Positions 16,308 to 24,257 of a stretch of DNA of 64,000 nucleotides are shown piece after piece. Numbering within the stretch: the stretch's first letter is position 1; every line of letters begins with the position of its first letter. A program made the position numbers and the translations under genes. Source of the stretch: Synergistaceae bacterium (GTDB lineage: Bacteria; Synergistota; Synergistia; Synergistales; Aminobacteriaceae); the NCBI GenBank assembly GCA_018436725.1, contig JAHDKT010000042.1, forward strand, positions 62,001-126,000, read 5' to 3'. The notes beneath the pieces were generated by a model that was not told the DNA's origin, did no database searches, and saw only the letters and a program-made list of their open reading frames with translations.

Positions 16308-17302
16308 AAATCAAGTTGGCTCTTCTGGACAACATCATCTGGCTGATGCTTTTCCTTTTTTTCAGTGCGTGTGCTTTGGGAATTCCGGCGTTCGCCTCGT
16401 GGAACAACATAGTGAACATTCTGTACCATACCACGATAATGAGCATGCTCGTGCTCGCACAGGGTTTCGTTCTGGTAAGCGGCAATCTCGATCTCTCGAT
16501 CGACGCGGTCCTCGCTTTTGCTCCCGGGGTAGTCGTCCTGGCTTCGACGAAATGGTTCCCCGAGACGCTGAGCAGTCCGTACTTGGCAATTCTGCTCACA
16601 CTGTCCCTGGGAGGTGTCATCGGTTACTTCAACGGTTTCTGCGTGGCGAAACTGGGGATGAACGCCTTCATGCAGACGCTCTCTCTTTCCATCATCCTGC
16701 GGGGGATGGTTCTCTTTCTGATTCCGCTGTCAATCTTTCCGTTGGATCCGGTGTATTCTTTTATCGGGAAAGCGCGCTTCCCGGCTCTTGGTAATCTCCC
16801 GGCAGCCATCCCCGTCACTTTCTGTATTTATCTTCTCTTCCATATTCTGCTGAAACATACTGTATTCGGCAGAAACTACCTGGCGACCGGAGGCAACGCC
16901 CGTGCGAGTTTCGTTGCAGGAATCGACACCGGCAAGATGGTGATCGTCGGGTTTGTCATAGCGGGACTTCTCTCCGCCGTAGCAGGAATGCTGACCGCGG
17001 GGAGGCAGGATTCCGTCTCGAACACCATGGGTACCGGCATGACGCTCCTTGCTTTCGCGGGAGCGCTTCTCGGGGGAACATCCATGAGCGGAGGGAAAGG
17101 GTCTGCATTCGGAATGCTCGGAGGCGCAATTCTCCTGGGAATGTTCTCGAACGCACTCAATCTTCTCGGAGTGAAGGTCACTCTGATTCACGCCGCGCAG
17201 GGAACACTGATATTTCTGGCTATACTGATGGATCGGTTCCGAGTTTCTCTCAGGGGCAGACTGCTGCGTGAAGAACAGCTTCGGAAGCTCAATCAAGCAT
17301 GA
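16292..17302 (+). CDS. Ribose-type ABC transporter permease
   Basis: A 336-residue RbsC-family inner-membrane permease with about eight to ten hydrophobic spans. The family signature GNLDLSIDAVLAFAPG (about 70-85) and GLLSAVAGMLTAGRQ are present, as is the late GGTSMSGGKGS loop. It pairs with itself and the ATPase encoded just upstream. Confidence 0.92.
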   Translation: MSGGLKIKLALLDNIIWLMLFLFFSACALGIPAFASWNNIVNILYHTTIMSMLVLAQGFVLVSGNLDLSIDAVLAFAPGVVVLASTKWFPETLSSPYLAILLTLSLGGVIGYFNGFCVAKLGMNAFMQTLSLSIILRGMVLFLIPLSIFPLDPVYSFIGKARFPALGNLPAAIPVTFCIYLLFHILLKHTVFGRNYLATGGNARASFVAGIDTGKMVIVGFVIAGLLSAVAGMLTAGRQDSVSNTMGTGMTLLAFAGALLGGTSMSGGKGSAFGMLGGAILLGMFSNALNLLGVKVTLIHAAQGTLIFLAILMDRFRVSLRGRLLREEQLRKLNQA

Positions 17303-17379
17303 AAGGGTGATACCAGGGAGGAGAGCGCACGACGTCCACGTATCTTGATTTTGATCTCAAACAACGAGGAGGAATCTGC

Positions 17380-18438
17380 ATGCAGCGTTTCATTCGCACG
17401 GTAACCTATGTACTTCTGGGAATTTTCATTTTCTCTGCGTCCGCTCCGGCTGCCGAGAAAAAAATCAGCATCGGAATGATCATAAAGGAACCTTCCGCTC
17501 CGTATATACAGGCATTCATCAAAGCGGCGGAAGAAAAGGCGGCGGAGCTGGGTGTGGATATCATGATCCGAGACGGCGAGGCGAACTCCATGAAAATCAT
17601 GGAGCTGATCGACACCTTCATGATTCAGGGGATAGATGCGTTCATCCTCGGCGGCGCCGTGGACCTTCGCGCACTTGTTCCGGGCATACTCCGTCTGAAC
17701 GAAGCCGGAATACCCGTTGCCGCTTTGGATACCTCTCCGGAGGGAGGCGTTGTCGACTTTTTCCTCTCTTTCGACCTGGCGCAGTCCAGCTCCCGAGCAG
17801 CCGAACTCTTCATGGAAGGAATCAAGTCCAGGAACAACGGCGAGATTCCTGAAGGCGTCGTTCTGGAAATCCTGGGCGACAAGGCGGATATGTTCAGTCA
17901 CGCCTGTACCGAAGGGTTCAACTCCGTTTTGTCGAAATATCCGCAGCTTACAATCGCGCAGGGGGAGGGAAAGTGGAACAATACCGATGCGCACGCCGTG
18001 ACTTCCGATCTGCTCACACGGTTCGGAAGCAAGATCGTCGGAATATATGTGCAGACACCTGATATAATGGGACCCGGCGTTGTAGCGGCCATCGAAGCGG
18101 CCGGACTGGATGCCGCCGACTACGGTATCTCCGGGATTTGCATCGGCCCGGAGGGGATCGACCTTATTAAAAAAGGGAAGATGCTTGGAGCCGTTGCTCA
18201 GCCCGCGTACGACTCCGCCGCGCTCGCCGTTAAATTTTTAGTGGACAAGCTGAAGGGGAACCCTGTTCCGGTGATCGGGGATACGCTGGAGGAGGAGGGA
18301 GCCCTTTGGTCTCCCGCAAAGGTAATTAAGAATCCGTGGGCCGACGATGGAGCCTTCATCGTTCTCCAGGGACCTCTGGTACCGATTGAGGTGCATCCTG
18401 ACGATCCGCGTCTATGGGAAAATATGCTGACGAAGTAG
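17380..18438 (+). CDS. Periplasmic sugar-type binding protein
   Basis: A 352-residue Peripla_BP_4-type solute-binding protein with a signal peptide (residues 1-24, cleaved near PAAEKK). Two Rossmann-like lobes follow. Motifs include FMIQGIDAFILGG, IPVAALDTSPEG and a hinge near GAVAQPAYDSAALAV. It supplies the substrate to the upstream ATPase and permease. Such proteins bind pentoses, polyols or autoinducer-2-like compounds; the ligand here is unknown. AGGAGG precedes the ATG. Confidence 0.9.
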   Translation: MQRFIRTVTYVLLGIFIFSASAPAAEKKISIGMIIKEPSAPYIQAFIKAAEEKAAELGVDIMIRDGEANSMKIMELIDTFMIQGIDAFILGGAVDLRALVPGILRLNEAGIPVAALDTSPEGGVVDFFLSFDLAQSSSRAAELFMEGIKSRNNGEIPEGVVLEILGDKADMFSHACTEGFNSVLSKYPQLTIAQGEGKWNNTDAHAVTSDLLTRFGSKIVGIYVQTPDIMGPGVVAAIEAAGLDAADYGISGICIGPEGIDLIKKGKMLGAVAQPAYDSAALAVKFLVDKLKGNPVPVIGDTLEEEGALWSPAKVIKNPWADDGAFIVLQGPLVPIEVHPDDPRLWENMLTK

Positions 18439-18493
18439 CACGCCCATGAGAAAGGGCTGAAAGAGACACAACATATTGAACGGAGGGATAGCA

Positions 18494-19288
18494 ATGAACG
18501 GAAGAAAAAGAGTGATGAGCGTATTGAGCGTACTGTTGCTGGTGTTTCTTCTTTCGCTTGCGGGAGAGGTCGCGGCGGGACCGAGGCTCGATCGTGTCAT
18601 GGAAACGAAGACGCTTCGGGTGGGAACTCCCGGAGACTACAGGCCGTTCTCCATGCTCGACAAGAGTACGGGAAAGTACGAGGGACACGACATCGATCTT
18701 GTAGAACTGCTCGCCTCGGAACTTGGAGTGGCTGTGGAATATGTTCCCACAACCTGGCCGAAATTGATCGAGGATTATCTTGAAGGCAAATTCGACGTCG
18801 CCGTAGGCGGTATCACCCGGAGCCTGGCGCGTATGCTGAAGGGAGATTTTCTGCCGCCGTACGCTCCCAACGGCAAGGTCGCTATCATCCGAAAGGCGGA
18901 CAAGGACAAGTTTACGTCGCTTGCGGCCATGGACGTTCCGGAAACCACCGTCATCGTCAATCCCGGGGGAACAAACCAGAAGTTCGTAGACGCGAACTTC
19001 AAAAACGCGAAGATCGTCGTGCATCAGCACAACGCCGAAATCCCCGCGATGATCGCCGAAGGGAAGGGCGACGCGATGATCACCGAAGTCTACGAGGCCG
19101 TTGTCTATTCAAGGAAGGACGACAGGCTCTACGGGGCGTTTACCGACAAACCGCTGACGAAGATCAGTTTCATGGGTTTTTTCATTCAGCAGGACGATCC
19201 CGAATTCCTGAAGATCATGCACTACCTCTGGAATGACGCGAAACTGCGTGGAGACCTCGACGTGCTTTTTGCTAAGTGGTTGAAATAA
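18494..19288 (+). CDS. Exported cyclohexadienyl-dehydratase-like / SBP_bac_3 protein
   Basis: The 264-residue product has a signal peptide (about 1-25) and an SBP_bac_3 fold. The pattern LRVGTPGDYRPFSML, YEGHDIDLVELLASELG, EYVPTTWPKLIEDYLEGKFD, NPGGTNQKF and MITEVYEAVV closely follows periplasmic cyclohexadienyl/arogenate dehydratases (PheC). Those enzymes make phenylpyruvate or phenylalanine and evolved from amino-acid-binding proteins. No permease or ATPase of the amino-acid ABC class is adjacent, which favours an enzyme or an orphan binder. The ATG at 18494 follows GGAGGG. It ends the operon. Confidence 0.75.
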   Translation: MNGRKRVMSVLSVLLLVFLLSLAGEVAAGPRLDRVMETKTLRVGTPGDYRPFSMLDKSTGKYEGHDIDLVELLASELGVAVEYVPTTWPKLIEDYLEGKFDVAVGGITRSLARMLKGDFLPPYAPNGKVAIIRKADKDKFTSLAAMDVPETTVIVNPGGTNQKFVDANFKNAKIVVHQHNAEIPAMIAEGKGDAMITEVYEAVVYSRKDDRLYGAFTDKPLTKISFMGFFIQQDDPEFLKIMHYLWNDAKLRGDLDVLFAKWLK

Positions 19289-19312
19289 CCGCTGGCGAAG
19301 TTATTGTAGCCG

Positions 19313-19321
19313 TGTTATAAT
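19313..19321 (+). promoter_or_regulatory. Extended -10 promoter of SRP RNA
   Basis: TG-T-TATAAT at 19313-19321 is an extended -10 element. A -35 match is weak (TGGCGA at 19293). Transcription would begin near 19328, about 20 bases before the mature RNA stem. Confidence 0.6.
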
Positions 19322-19346
19322 CTTTTGCGCTGCGAAAAGCGGCACG

Positions 19347-19477
19347 TACGGCTGCCTGCGGGGAATCCAGTCCCGTGCGGCGGAGACCTCCGAACCCTGT
19401 CAGGCCCGGAAGGGAGCAGCAGTAAGGAGAATTCTCCGGGCGCCACGGGGAAACTGGGTTTCCCGCAGGCAGCCGTA
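19347..19477 (+). ncRNA. ffs: Signal recognition particle RNA (small bacterial type)
   Basis: The central part carries the nearly invariant domain IV block, including CTGTCAGGCCCGGAAGGGAG and AGCAGTAAG. This forms the GGAA tetraloop and internal loops bound by Ffh. The outer ends pair as TACGGCTGCCTGCGGG with its reverse complement (19347-19362 and 19462-19477), closing the hairpin. It targets membrane proteins co-translationally. At about 131 bases it is a little longer than E. coli 4.5S RNA and lacks an Alu domain. Confidence 0.93.
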
Positions 19478-19480
19478 TTA

Positions 19481-19819
19481 TTATTCTTCGTCCGTTTCCT
19501 CTTCGCTTTCCGTGAGAGCGATTTTCGAGGGGGATATCTCTATCAGAGCCTCGATAAGCTTTTCAAGGTTGTCGAAATCGGGCGCCTTCGCTTCATGGAC
19601 GCACTTGTGGAGATAATTTTTCAGTATCTCGATGCAAGCTTTCTGCATGGCCTTTCTGGCTGCCGACAGCTGGAGAAGAATGTCGTAGCAGGCTTTCTCC
19701 TCGATGATCATCCTCTGGATACCTCGAAGCTGACCTTCGACGCGACGAAGACGGTTCAACATCGCTTTCTTATCCTTGGGCAGCTTTTCGAGCTTTTCAA
19801 TGAGCGAATCTTTTGCCAT
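19481..19819 (-). CDS. CsoR/FrmR/CstR-family repressor lacking the ligand histidine
   Basis: A 112-residue all-helical repressor. The family core [19 protein letters not shown] is at about 20-38. The two cysteines matching copper-CsoR ligands are Cys44 ([10 protein letters not shown]) and Cys73 (HKCVHEA), 29 residues apart as in CsoR. The position of the conserved His (25 after the first Cys) is Tyr69. A Cys-x-Cys pair without His is the pattern of the persulfide sensor CstR, so a sulfur-stress role is as likely as copper. An acidic tail ends the protein. No transporter or sulfur gene is adjacent. Confidence 0.8.
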   Translation of the reverse strand: MAKDSLIEKLEKLPKDKKAMLNRLRRVEGQLRGIQRMIIEEKACYDILLQLSAARKAMQKACIEILKNYLHKCVHEAKAPDFDNLEKLIEALIEISPSKIALTESEEETDEE

Positions 19820-19823
19820 CGCA

Positions 19824-19869
19824 GTATATGCCCCCTATCGTTTTTTACAATGATGTGCATACGGGGTAT
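19824..19869. promoter_or_regulatory. Candidate CsoR-type operators
   Basis: Upstream of the repressor gene, GTATATGCCCCCTAT (19824-19838) and ATACGGGGTAT (19859-19869) are G/C-tract sites flanked by AT half-sites, similar in form to CsoR and CstR operators. Their position suggests autoregulation. Confidence 0.4.
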
Positions 19870-19887
19870 ATGGTACTTCGTGACCGG

Positions 19888-19917
19888 TTGCTGGTCAACA
19901 GATCTTTGTGATATACT
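19888..19917 (+). promoter_or_regulatory. Promoter of rpsB
   Basis: TTGCTG (19888-19893) and TATACT (19912-19917), spacing 18, give a plausible promoter 119 bases before the rpsB start codon, leaving a long leader. Confidence 0.55.
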
Positions 19918-20035
19918 TTCTCGGTCCTCAATACACACACAGACTGATGGGGAGGATGGTGCCGTTTTTTTGAAAGCGGTTTCCGCCCCGAATGATGTTT
20001 GTGGAGGGAAAAACCATTTTGCAGGAGGGGTTATT

Positions 20036-20839
20036 TTGGCAGTTGTAAGTATGAAACAGCTTTTGGAGTGCGGAGTTCATTTCGGTCATCAAACGCGTCG
20101 CTGGAATCCCAAGATGAAGCCGTACATTTTTACCGAACGGAACGGCGTGTACATCATCGATTTGCAGAAGACCGTCCGCGGCTTGGAGAAAGCGTACGAC
20201 TTCGTTCGCGAGGTCGCAAGAAACAACGGCACGCTTCTTTTCGTCGGAACCAAACGCCAGGCTCAGGATACCATAAAAGATGAAGCCGAGCGCTGCGGAC
20301 AGTTTTTCATCAACCAGCGCTGGCTTGGCGGGCTTCTCACGAATTTCCCGACGATTCGCAAACGCGTCGCACGGATGGTTGAACTCCGCAAGATGGAAGA
20401 CGAGGACAACTGGTCCAATCTTCCCAAGAAGGAAGTAATTCTCCTTCGCAAAGAGCTGGGAAAACTGGAGAAGTATCTGAAGGGCATCACAAACATGAAG
20501 GCTATTCCGGACGCGATTTTCCTTATCGATCCGAGACGAGAGGAAAACGCCGTTCTCGAAGCCAGAAAACTGGGTGTTCCTGTGATAGCTATCGTCGACA
20601 CCAACTGCGATCCCGAGATGATCGATTTCCCGATCCCCGGTAACGACGACGCCATCCGCGCCATCAAACTCGTTGCGGGACTCATGGCGAACGCATTCAT
20701 CGAAGGACGACAGGGAGAGGACTCCGACGCCGGAGTGATTCTTCGTAACGAGTCCGGGGAGGAAGTGCACGACGACAGCATCATCGCCGTGAAGGAACGC
20801 CTGCACGAAGTCTACGACGATACCGCCGAAGAGGCGTAA
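20036..20839 (+). CDS. rpsB: Ribosomal protein S2
   Basis: A 267-residue small-subunit protein. Recognised by [45 protein letters not shown] and the late [18 protein letters not shown] segment. The TTG start at 20036 lies seven bases after GGAGGGG; reading on upstream would add unrelated residues. It heads the rpsB-tsf-pyrH-frr block. The C-terminal tail is acidic. Confidence 0.97.
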   Translation: MAVVSMKQLLECGVHFGHQTRRWNPKMKPYIFTERNGVYIIDLQKTVRGLEKAYDFVREVARNNGTLLFVGTKRQAQDTIKDEAERCGQFFINQRWLGGLLTNFPTIRKRVARMVELRKMEDEDNWSNLPKKEVILLRKELGKLEKYLKGITNMKAIPDAIFLIDPRREENAVLEARKLGVPVIAIVDTNCDPEMIDFPIPGNDDAIRAIKLVAGLMANAFIEGRQGEDSDAGVILRNESGEEVHDDSIIAVKERLHEVYDDTAEEA

Positions 20840-20999
20840 ATCTTTTTTTTCGCCGACCCGGCAGGGCGCCAACGCTCTGTTGGGTCGATTCTTCGTGTGC
20901 TCTCAGCACACGGTTTCCTTGATTCGGCGTCGTGAATAGAAACTCCAAGGACTTTCCGTTCATGAGGCCGGACGTTCACAGATTAACAAGGGGATTTCT

Positions 21000-21025
21000 C
21001 CTCGCGGAGCGAGGATAGTTTTTTT
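21000..21025 (+). terminator. Terminator-like hairpin in the rpsB-tsf spacer
   Basis: CCTCGC (21000-21005), GGA and GCGAGG (21009-21014) form a hairpin followed by ATAG and seven T residues, only about 11 bases before the tsf ribosome site. It would reduce read-through into tsf, working as an attenuator. Another hairpin, GTGTGCT-CTC-AGCACAC, is near 20896-20912. The remaining spacer 20840-21047 holds no gene. Confidence 0.6.
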
Positions 21026-21047
21026 ACCAGAAGGGGAGGCAATTTTT

Positions 21048-21641
21048 ATGGAAATTAGCGCCAGCGCTGTAAAAGAACTCCGTGAAAGAACAGGCGCGGG
21101 GATGATGGACTGCAAAAACGCTCTCGTCGAGAATGCCGGAAATGTCGAAAAAGCAATAGATTATCTCCGCGAAAAAGGGCTTGCAAAGGCCGCCAAGAAA
21201 GCGAGCAGAACCGCTGCTGACGGACGTATCTTCTCCTACATCCACACGAACGGCAAGCTTGGCGCTCTTCTTGAACTGAACTGCGAGACCGACTTCGTTG
21301 CCAAAACCGATGAATTCCAGAATCTTGGACATGAACTGTGTATGCATATCGCGGCTGCCGCCCCTCAATTCCTTTCTTCAGAGGAAGTCACCTCCGACGT
21401 TCTTGAAAGAGAGCGGGAAATCTATAAGCAGCAGGCTTTGGAAGAGGGCAAACCTGCGAATATCGTCGACAAGATCGCGGACGGAAAGGTAAACAAGTTC
21501 TACGAACTCAACTGCCTTCTGGAACAGGCGTGGATCCGAGACGGCGACAAGAAAATCAAGGACCTCATCGTCGAGGTCATCGCGAAACTCGGCGAGAATA
21601 TCGTCGTCAGACGCTTCTCCCGTTTTTCCATCGGAGAATAG
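21048..21641 (+). CDS. tsf: Elongation factor Ts (short form)
   Basis: EF-Ts exchanges GDP for GTP on EF-Tu. The N-terminal UBA-like domain has LRERTGAGMMDCKNAL (about 10-25), and the core has ELNCETDFVAKTDEF. At 197 residues it is short compared with the 283 residues of E. coli, having one core subdomain, as in Thermotoga and Thermus. The ribosome site GGGGAGG precedes the ATG. Confidence 0.96.
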   Translation: MEISASAVKELRERTGAGMMDCKNALVENAGNVEKAIDYLREKGLAKAAKKASRTAADGRIFSYIHTNGKLGALLELNCETDFVAKTDEFQNLGHELCMHIAAAAPQFLSSEEVTSDVLEREREIYKQQALEEGKPANIVDKIADGKVNKFYELNCLLEQAWIRDGDKKIKDLIVEVIAKLGENIVVRRFSRFSIGE

Positions 21642-21716
21642 CGAACTTTCACACCAGGCGGGGCTGAATGCCTCGCCTTTTTCATGCCCGAAATCTTGAG
21701 AAGGGGAGGAATTTCT

Positions 21717-22427
21717 TTGAGATTCAAACGAATTCTATTGAAGCTCTCCGGAGAGGTTCTTGCGGGAAATCATGGATTCGGTTTTGATTTCGACGCGGTA
21801 CGGCGTATCGGCGAGGAGATTGTCGAAGTTGCCCGTACGGGTGTCCAAGTCGCCATGGTGGTCGGCGGAGGGAACATGCTTCGCGGCCGCGAACTTGAAA
21901 CTCTCGGCGTCGAGCGATCGCAAGCCGACTATATGGGTATGCTGGCCACTGTAATGAACGCGCTGTGTCTTCAGGATGTTCTCGAAAAATTCGGTGTGCC
22001 TACCCGTGTCCAGACCGCTATAGAAATGCGGCAGATGGCGGAGCCCTATATACGGCGAAGGGCTCTGCGCCACCTGGAAAAAGAAAGAGTCGTGATCTTC
22101 GCGGCGGGAACCGGATCTCCATATTTTTCCACGGATACGGCCGCAGCGCTGCGTGCCGCCGAAGTGGGGGCCGATTGCCTGTTGAAAGCAACGAAAGTAG
22201 ATGGTATATATAGTGCAGACCCTAAGAAACATCCTGACGCGGTTTTGCTGCACCGCCTCACATATATGGAGGCTCTCCGGCGTCAGTTCGAGGTGATGGA
22301 TGCGGCGGCCTTTTCTCTTTGTATGGAGAACGCCATACCAATTGTTGTTCTGAATATATTGAAGAAGGGGAACCTCAAGGATTTTCTGGTGCATGACAAG
22401 GATATAGGCACATTGGTCTCGCAGTAG
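21717..22427 (+). CDS. pyrH: UMP kinase
   Basis: The hexameric bacterial enzyme phosphorylates UMP to UDP. Family motifs are LLKLSGEVLAG (about 6-16), VVGGGNMLRG, the acceptor region DYMGMLATVMNAL, and AAGTGSPYFSTDTAAALRA. The TTG start at 21717 was chosen because GGGGAGGA lies nine bases upstream and the protein begins MRFKRILLKLSGE in the usual way. Its place between tsf and frr is the common bacterial order. Confidence 0.96.
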   Translation: MRFKRILLKLSGEVLAGNHGFGFDFDAVRRIGEEIVEVARTGVQVAMVVGGGNMLRGRELETLGVERSQADYMGMLATVMNALCLQDVLEKFGVPTRVQTAIEMRQMAEPYIRRRALRHLEKERVVIFAAGTGSPYFSTDTAAALRAAEVGADCLLKATKVDGIYSADPKKHPDAVLLHRLTYMEALRRQFEVMDAAAFSLCMENAIPIVVLNILKKGNLKDFLVHDKDIGTLVSQ

Positions 22428-22475
22428 AAGCGCATCGCCGTAGTATTTCGTTGAGGCGGGCCTATCGGCGTTGGT

Positions 22476-22504
22476 TTCCGGCGAGGAGCGCCGCCGGAAT
22501 TTTT
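22476..22504 (+). terminator. Rho-independent terminator after pyrH
   Basis: TTCCGGCG (22476-22483) pairs with CGCCGGAA (22492-22499) around an eight-base loop and is followed by TTTTT. It sits in the 155-base gap before frr, so frr may have partial or separate expression. Confidence 0.65.
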
Positions 22505-22582
22505 CTCGCTCTGTGTTGCATTTCACACTGTTCAATCCCCGCAGAGCGGGGATATATTCTGTACCGAAGGAGGAATTCCAGA

Positions 22583-23140
22583 ATGCCGAAAACTGAGCTG
22601 AAAGAATTGAGAGAACGAATGGACAAGGTCATTGAACACCTGAAGAACGAGTTTCTGGCTATCCGGACCGGACGCGCCCACCCCGGCCTCGTAAGCGACA
22701 TCAAGGTGGATTACTACGGAGCGCCTACCCCGGTCAAGCAGATCGCCACCATCTCCGTTCCGGAGGGACGCCAGATCGCCGTCGCTCCCTTCGACAGGAG
22801 CGCGCTGAAACTCATCGAAAAGGCCATTCTGGCTTCATCTCTCGGGGTTACCCCTCAGAACGACGGAGAGATCATCCGCGTCAATCTTCCTGAGCTTACG
22901 AGAGAACGGCGTGTCGAATTGACGAAACTGGTGGGAAAGTATGCTGAAGAAGGACGGATCGCTCTTCGGAATCTCCGCAGAGATTCCAACGATGTGCTGA
23001 AGAAGAAGGAGAAAAACTCCGAAATCAGCGAGGACGATCTGAAGAAATATACGAAGGAAGTTCAGGATATCACCGACGAGTACATCAAGAAGGTCGATGA
23101 GGTGCTTAAAGCGAAAGAGAAGGAAATAATGGAGGAGTAA
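22583..23140 (+). CDS. frr: Ribosome recycling factor
   Basis: The 185-residue factor splits post-termination ribosomes with EF-G. It shows the N-terminal helix MDKVIEHLKNEFLAIRTGRA, the strand region VDYYGAPTPVKQIATISVPE and the C-terminal helices with LPELTRERRVELTKLVGK. AAGGAGGAATT precedes the ATG at 22583. Confidence 0.97.
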   Translation: MPKTELKELRERMDKVIEHLKNEFLAIRTGRAHPGLVSDIKVDYYGAPTPVKQIATISVPEGRQIAVAPFDRSALKLIEKAILASSLGVTPQNDGEIIRVNLPELTRERRVELTKLVGKYAEEGRIALRNLRRDSNDVLKKKEKNSEISEDDLKKYTKEVQDITDEYIKKVDEVLKAKEKEIMEE

Positions 23141-23209
23141 TTTTCTTTCGTGTTACTGAACGCAAGGGGCGGTGAAGCACTCCGCCCCTTGTCGCAGGGA
23201 GGTGTTTCA

Positions 23210-24190
23210 GTGTCTCTTCCAAAGGTGTATGTATCTCGGAGAATACAGGACGCAGGACTTCTTTTACTGAACGGCCGGGTGGAATACGAAGTCTGGGAGG
23301 AAATCGGTCCTGTCGAGCGCGGCGTGCTGCTCGAAAAAGGCGCGACTGCGGACGGACTGCTGGTCACTCTGTCGGATAGAATCGACGAGGAACTCCTGTC
23401 TCGCTGTCCGCAGCTCAAAGTCGTCGGTAATTATGCGGTAGGGTACGACAATATCGACGTCAAAGCGGCGACAGAAAGAGGCGTGCTTGTCACCAATACT
23501 CCAGACGTTCTGACGAACGCCACCGCCGATATCGCCTTCGCGCTTCTTCTGGCGAGCGCCCGGAGGGTAGTGGAGGCGAACGAGTTCCTTCGTTCGGGCG
23601 ATTGGGTCACATGGCATCCGAATCTTCTGCTTGGATCGGATGTCTCCGGCTCGACGCTCGGTATCGTCGGCATGGGGAAGATCGGCCAAGCCGTAGCCAG
23701 GCGGGCAAAGGGATTTGATATGGAGATTCTGTACGTCAACCGGTCTCCGAAACCCGAGATCGAACGAACTCTCGGCGCCAGGAGAGTCGCTCTGGAAGAG
23801 CTGCTCGCGGCGAGCGACTTCATTTCGCTTCACTGTCCGCTGAACGAAGAAACGCGAGGGCTGATCGGTGAAGAGGAACTGCGCGCGATGAAACGGACCG
23901 CATTCCTGATCAATACTTCCCGAGGCCCCGTGCTTGATCAGAAGGCGCTTTTCAAAGCATGCTCCGAAGGGTGGATAGGAGGGGCGGGGCTTGATGTATT
24001 TGAAAAGGAGCCGGTACCCTTGGACGAACCGCTCCTTACGCTGAAGAACGTGACGACGCTGCCGCATCTTGGGAGCGCGACAATCAAAGCGCGAGAGGGA
24101 ATGGCCCGCAAAGCCGCGGAGAACGTGCTCGCGGCACTTGAAGGACGCCGGCCTGTCGATCTGGTGAACCCCGAGGCATTCAGAGCGTAA
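23210..24190 (+). CDS. D-2-hydroxyacid dehydrogenase (glyoxylate/hydroxypyruvate reductase-like)
   Basis: A 326-residue NAD-dependent enzyme reducing a 2-keto acid. NAD-binding GIVGMGKIGQAVARRA is at about 150-165. Catalytic residues are seen as Arg in NTSRGPVLDQ, Glu in VFEKEP and His in LPHLGSAT. The GTG at 23210 follows GGGAGG by eight bases. It is convergent with an aminotransferase gene; together they could interconvert amino acids, keto acids and hydroxy acids, but the substrate cannot be read from sequence. Confidence 0.9.
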   Translation: MSLPKVYVSRRIQDAGLLLLNGRVEYEVWEEIGPVERGVLLEKGATADGLLVTLSDRIDEELLSRCPQLKVVGNYAVGYDNIDVKAATERGVLVTNTPDVLTNATADIAFALLLASARRVVEANEFLRSGDWVTWHPNLLLGSDVSGSTLGIVGMGKIGQAVARRAKGFDMEILYVNRSPKPEIERTLGARRVALEELLAASDFISLHCPLNEETRGLIGEEELRAMKRTAFLINTSRGPVLDQKALFKACSEGWIGGAGLDVFEKEPVPLDEPLLTLKNVTTLPHLGSATIKAREGMARKAAENVLAALEGRRPVDLVNPEAFRA

Positions 24191-24201
24191 CCACACAAAT
24201 T

Positions 24202-24229
24202 CGGCGCGCTCCGAAGAGTGAGCGCGCCG
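24202..24229. terminator. Stem-loop between convergent genes
   Basis: CGGCGCGCTC (24202-24211) and GAGCGCGCCG (24220-24229) form a perfect ten-pair stem with an eight-base loop. No T-tract follows on either side. It separates the hydroxyacid dehydrogenase from the convergent aminotransferase. Confidence 0.55.
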
Positions 24230-24257
24230 TATCGTATACTCGCTTTTCCGACGGAGA

